From assembly GCA_030836965.1 (NCBI GenBank), contig JAUPLM010000054.1:1-6219 (forward strand): a stretch of DNA of 6,219 bases, in the 5' to 3' direction. The position numbers were made by a program, and so were the translations under genes. Source of the DNA: Thermodesulfobacteriota bacterium. Lineage in GTDB: Bacteria > Desulfobacterota > Desulfobacteria > Desulfobacterales > RPRI01. Under the pieces are notes generated by a model. The model ran no database searches. It had not been told where the DNA came from and was given only the letters and a program-made list of their open reading frames with translations. Below, piece by piece: positions 4,990 through 6,219 of this stretch. Positions within the stretch are counted from its first letter, which is position 1; each line of letters starts with the position of its first letter.

Positions 4990-5358
4990 TTATCTCGAAG
5001 AGAAGATCCGGATATGCATGCCCGGTAAAAGAAGAGGCGGAGGCAACGGAGGAAAAAGAAGCGGAATTACCACCGCACTTTTCCTGATTGAAACATCATC
5101 ATAACAGTCCCTGTCGCCCCTGTTCGTATCATTATGTCTCATCCTGTAATTATGCCTGTTGTCCAGTTGCTGTTTGTGCTCGAACCTGATTCTTTCCCGG
5201 CCGGAGAAATGCCCGTCATACATTGATCCTGACCTTTGATGATCTGATCTGTCATGCTGTCCTGAATACCTTTTTTCAAATCTGCCTGCCTGTGATTCGC
5301 TGACGCCAATAAGACCAAAAACCATTAGAGTAATAAAAATTACATAAAGTCTTTTCAT
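4990..5358 (-). CDS. Small exported His/Arg/Asp-rich protein with a proline-rich hydrophobic tail
   Basis: I do not recognise a named family. The 122-residue product has a clear Sec signal peptide (MKRLYVIFITLMVFGLIGVS, cleavage probably after SQA at 24). A highly polar segment at 25-92 is rich in Arg, His, Asp, Asn and Gln, with recurring short RxxH/HxxR-like groups. The C-terminus (95-122, VVIPLLFPPLPPPLLLPG then MHIRIFSSR) alternates Pro with Leu/Ile and is not a normal transmembrane helix. A single Cys (85) is present. The start is well supported by the strong Shine-Dalgarno AAAGGAGG. The stop lies 38 bp before the sigma gene on the same strand, so it is probably co-transcribed with the sigma/anti-sigma/Spy-like set. 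A role in periplasmic metal binding or envelope stress is a guess from composition and context. Confidence 0.7.
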   Translation of the reverse strand: MKRLYVIFITLMVFGLIGVSESQAGRFEKRYSGQHDRSDHQRSGSMYDGHFSGRERIRFEHKQQLDNRHNYRMRHNDTNRGDRDCYDDVSIRKSAVVIPLLFPPLPPPLLLPGMHIRIFSSR

Positions 5359-5362
5359 ATGC

Positions 5363-5370
5363 CCTCCTTT
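5363..5370 (-). promoter_or_regulatory. Strong ribosome binding site of the small exported protein gene
   Basis: Minus-strand AAAGGAGG lies 4 nt before the ATG at 5358. It is the best Shine-Dalgarno in the window and fixes this start. It suggests high translation of the first gene of the putative sigma operon. Confidence 0.75.
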
Positions 5371-5413
5371 CGTGGCTTTTTAACTCCATAGACGAATGAG
5401 GGCCGGAATTTGT

Positions 5414-6219
5414 TTACTTGTTCCAGGAAAAAAGCGCGGCCCCGACAGCAATTGAAATCGCCGTCATGAAAAAGAGAACGGCCAGCTCAGGGGTAACATC
5501 GGCGAGTGTGGCGCCGTCGTTCATAACCTTGCGGACGGCTGTAAGCATGTGGGTTAATGGAAAGAGTTTTGCGATTAATTTCACCCATCGGGATGAGCCT
5601 TCGAGGGAAAACCATACTTCGGATAAAAACATCATAGGCCAGGAAATAAAATTTACAATACCGCTTGTAAATTCCTCACTTGTTCCTCTCGCTGCGACAA
5701 CAAGCCCGTATGCGCTGAGGCATACTCCTCCTGCAAGGAAAATGATAAACAGGTCAAAATATGATCCTTCCACCTTGAAGGAAAATATAAAGCTGCATCC
5801 TATCCAGACGATGGCAACGGTAAACATGAGGATGAATATACGGGAGAGAATCTGGGCCGAAAGATATTCGAAAGCTGTCAGTGGGGTTGCGTTAAGACGC
5901 TTCAATACTCCTATTTTACGATACCGGACAACGACATATCCGACCCCCCAGAGGGCGCTGAACATCATGTTCATTGCCAGGATCCCGGGGAAGAGCCAGT
6001 CTATGTATCTTATCTCTTTTCCTTTGATCTCCCTTTTTTCGGCAACCACTTTGCTGTCCGGGAGGAGACTCCCCTTGAAGAGTTTTTCTATTATATATCC
6101 TTTCGGAGAACTGTCGCTTACCCAGTATTCATTTTCCGGCGATCCGGCCATTACAAGAAAATCAATCTTATGATGTTTTAATTTTTCAATTCCGTCATCA
6201 AAGGTTTTAAAACCGATAA
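5414..6219 (-). CDS. ABC-2 type transporter permease, C-terminal part (start outside window)
   Basis: The reading frame is open to the window edge, so 267 residues of a longer membrane protein are visible. The first ATG at 6151 is not its true start: upstream codons continue the coding sequence (IGFKTFDDGIEKLKHHKIDF). The visible part begins in the extracytoplasmic domain that lies between the first and second membrane segments in this family. It then shows five hydrophobic segments (counted from the Met at 6151: about 50-76, 97-125, 131-153, 163-183, 222-243). Conserved ABC-2 features are the loop after the second segment, RKIGVLKRLNATPLTAFEYL, and the late SWPMMFLSEVWFSLEGSSRW and LFPLTHMLTAVR. 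It would pair with an ATPase encoded outside the window. The substrate is unknown; drug, lipid or polysaccharide export are all possible. It ends 55 bp before the small exported protein gene, with no clear terminator between. Confidence 0.9.
   Translation of the reverse strand, partial: IGFKTFDDGIEKLKHHKIDFLVMAGSPENEYWVSDSSPKGYIIEKLFKGSLLPDSKVVAEKREIKGKEIRYIDWLFPGILAMNMMFSALWGVGYVVVRYRKIGVLKRLNATPLTAFEYLSAQILSRIFILMFTVAIVWIGCSFIFSFKVEGSYFDLFIIFLAGGVCLSAYGLVVAARGTSEEFTSGIVNFISWPMMFLSEVWFSLEGSSRWVKLIAKLFPLTHMLTAVRKVMNDGATLADVTPELAVLFFMTAISIAVGAALFSWNK

Noticed and set aside
5389..5424. ECF-type promoter (GGAAC at 5420-5424 and CGTCTA at 5389-5394 on the minus strand) for the sigma operon
   Set aside because: The two boxes are 25 bp apart instead of about 16-17, and GGAAC falls in the last codons of the ABC permease gene. 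Treated as coincidence.
5418..6173. 251-codon plus-strand reading frame opposite the ABC permease
   Set aside because: It is an antisense shadow: the minus-strand frame has a clear ABC-2 permease sequence with membrane segments and conserved loops, whereas this product matches nothing recognisable.

Overview
This looks like a chromosomal fragment of a Gram-negative bacterium. Lipoprotein and Sec signal peptides, a Spy/CpxP-type periplasmic protein and a MepS-like murein hydrolase all point to a cell with a periplasm. The fusion of an acetyl-CoA hydrolase/transferase-like domain to a GNAT domain, together with the Trp-Trp style of the Spy-like protein, reminds me of Desulfobacterota/deltaproteobacteria. 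That placement is inference from family resemblance only. Every confidently called gene lies on the minus strand, so the window reads biologically from right to left.

Right end (6219 to 5414): the C-terminal part of an ABC-2 type transporter permease whose start lies outside the window. After a 55-bp gap comes a tight block (5358 to 3337): a small exported His/Arg/Asp-rich protein, an ECF sigma factor, a zinc-finger transmembrane anti-sigma factor and a Spy/CpxP-like periplasmic protein. The last three overlap by 4 bp at each junction (GTGA, ATGA), so they are almost certainly one transcript. The arrangement resembles the sigma/anti-sigma/periplasmic-sensor logic of the Cnr metal-response system.

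Middle (3336 to 1098): a 279-bp intergenic region with a weak hairpin and one copy of a roughly 51-bp repeat, then a 612-residue fusion of an acetyl-CoA hydrolase/transferase-like domain with a Pat-like GNAT acetyltransferase domain. The transferase domain has proline where the family's catalytic glutamate is expected. This suggests an acyl-CoA-sensing regulatory domain controlling a protein acetyltransferase, by analogy with Pat enzymes, which carry a dead acyl-CoA synthetase domain. A second, inverted copy of the 51-bp repeat lies on the other side of this gene.

Left end (1007 to 94): a MepS-like NlpC/P60 lipoprotein overlapping by 4 bp (ATGA) with an ArfB-type ribosome-rescue peptidyl-tRNA hydrolase. 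No rRNA, tRNA, CRISPR array, recognisable transposase or convincing intrinsic terminator was seen.
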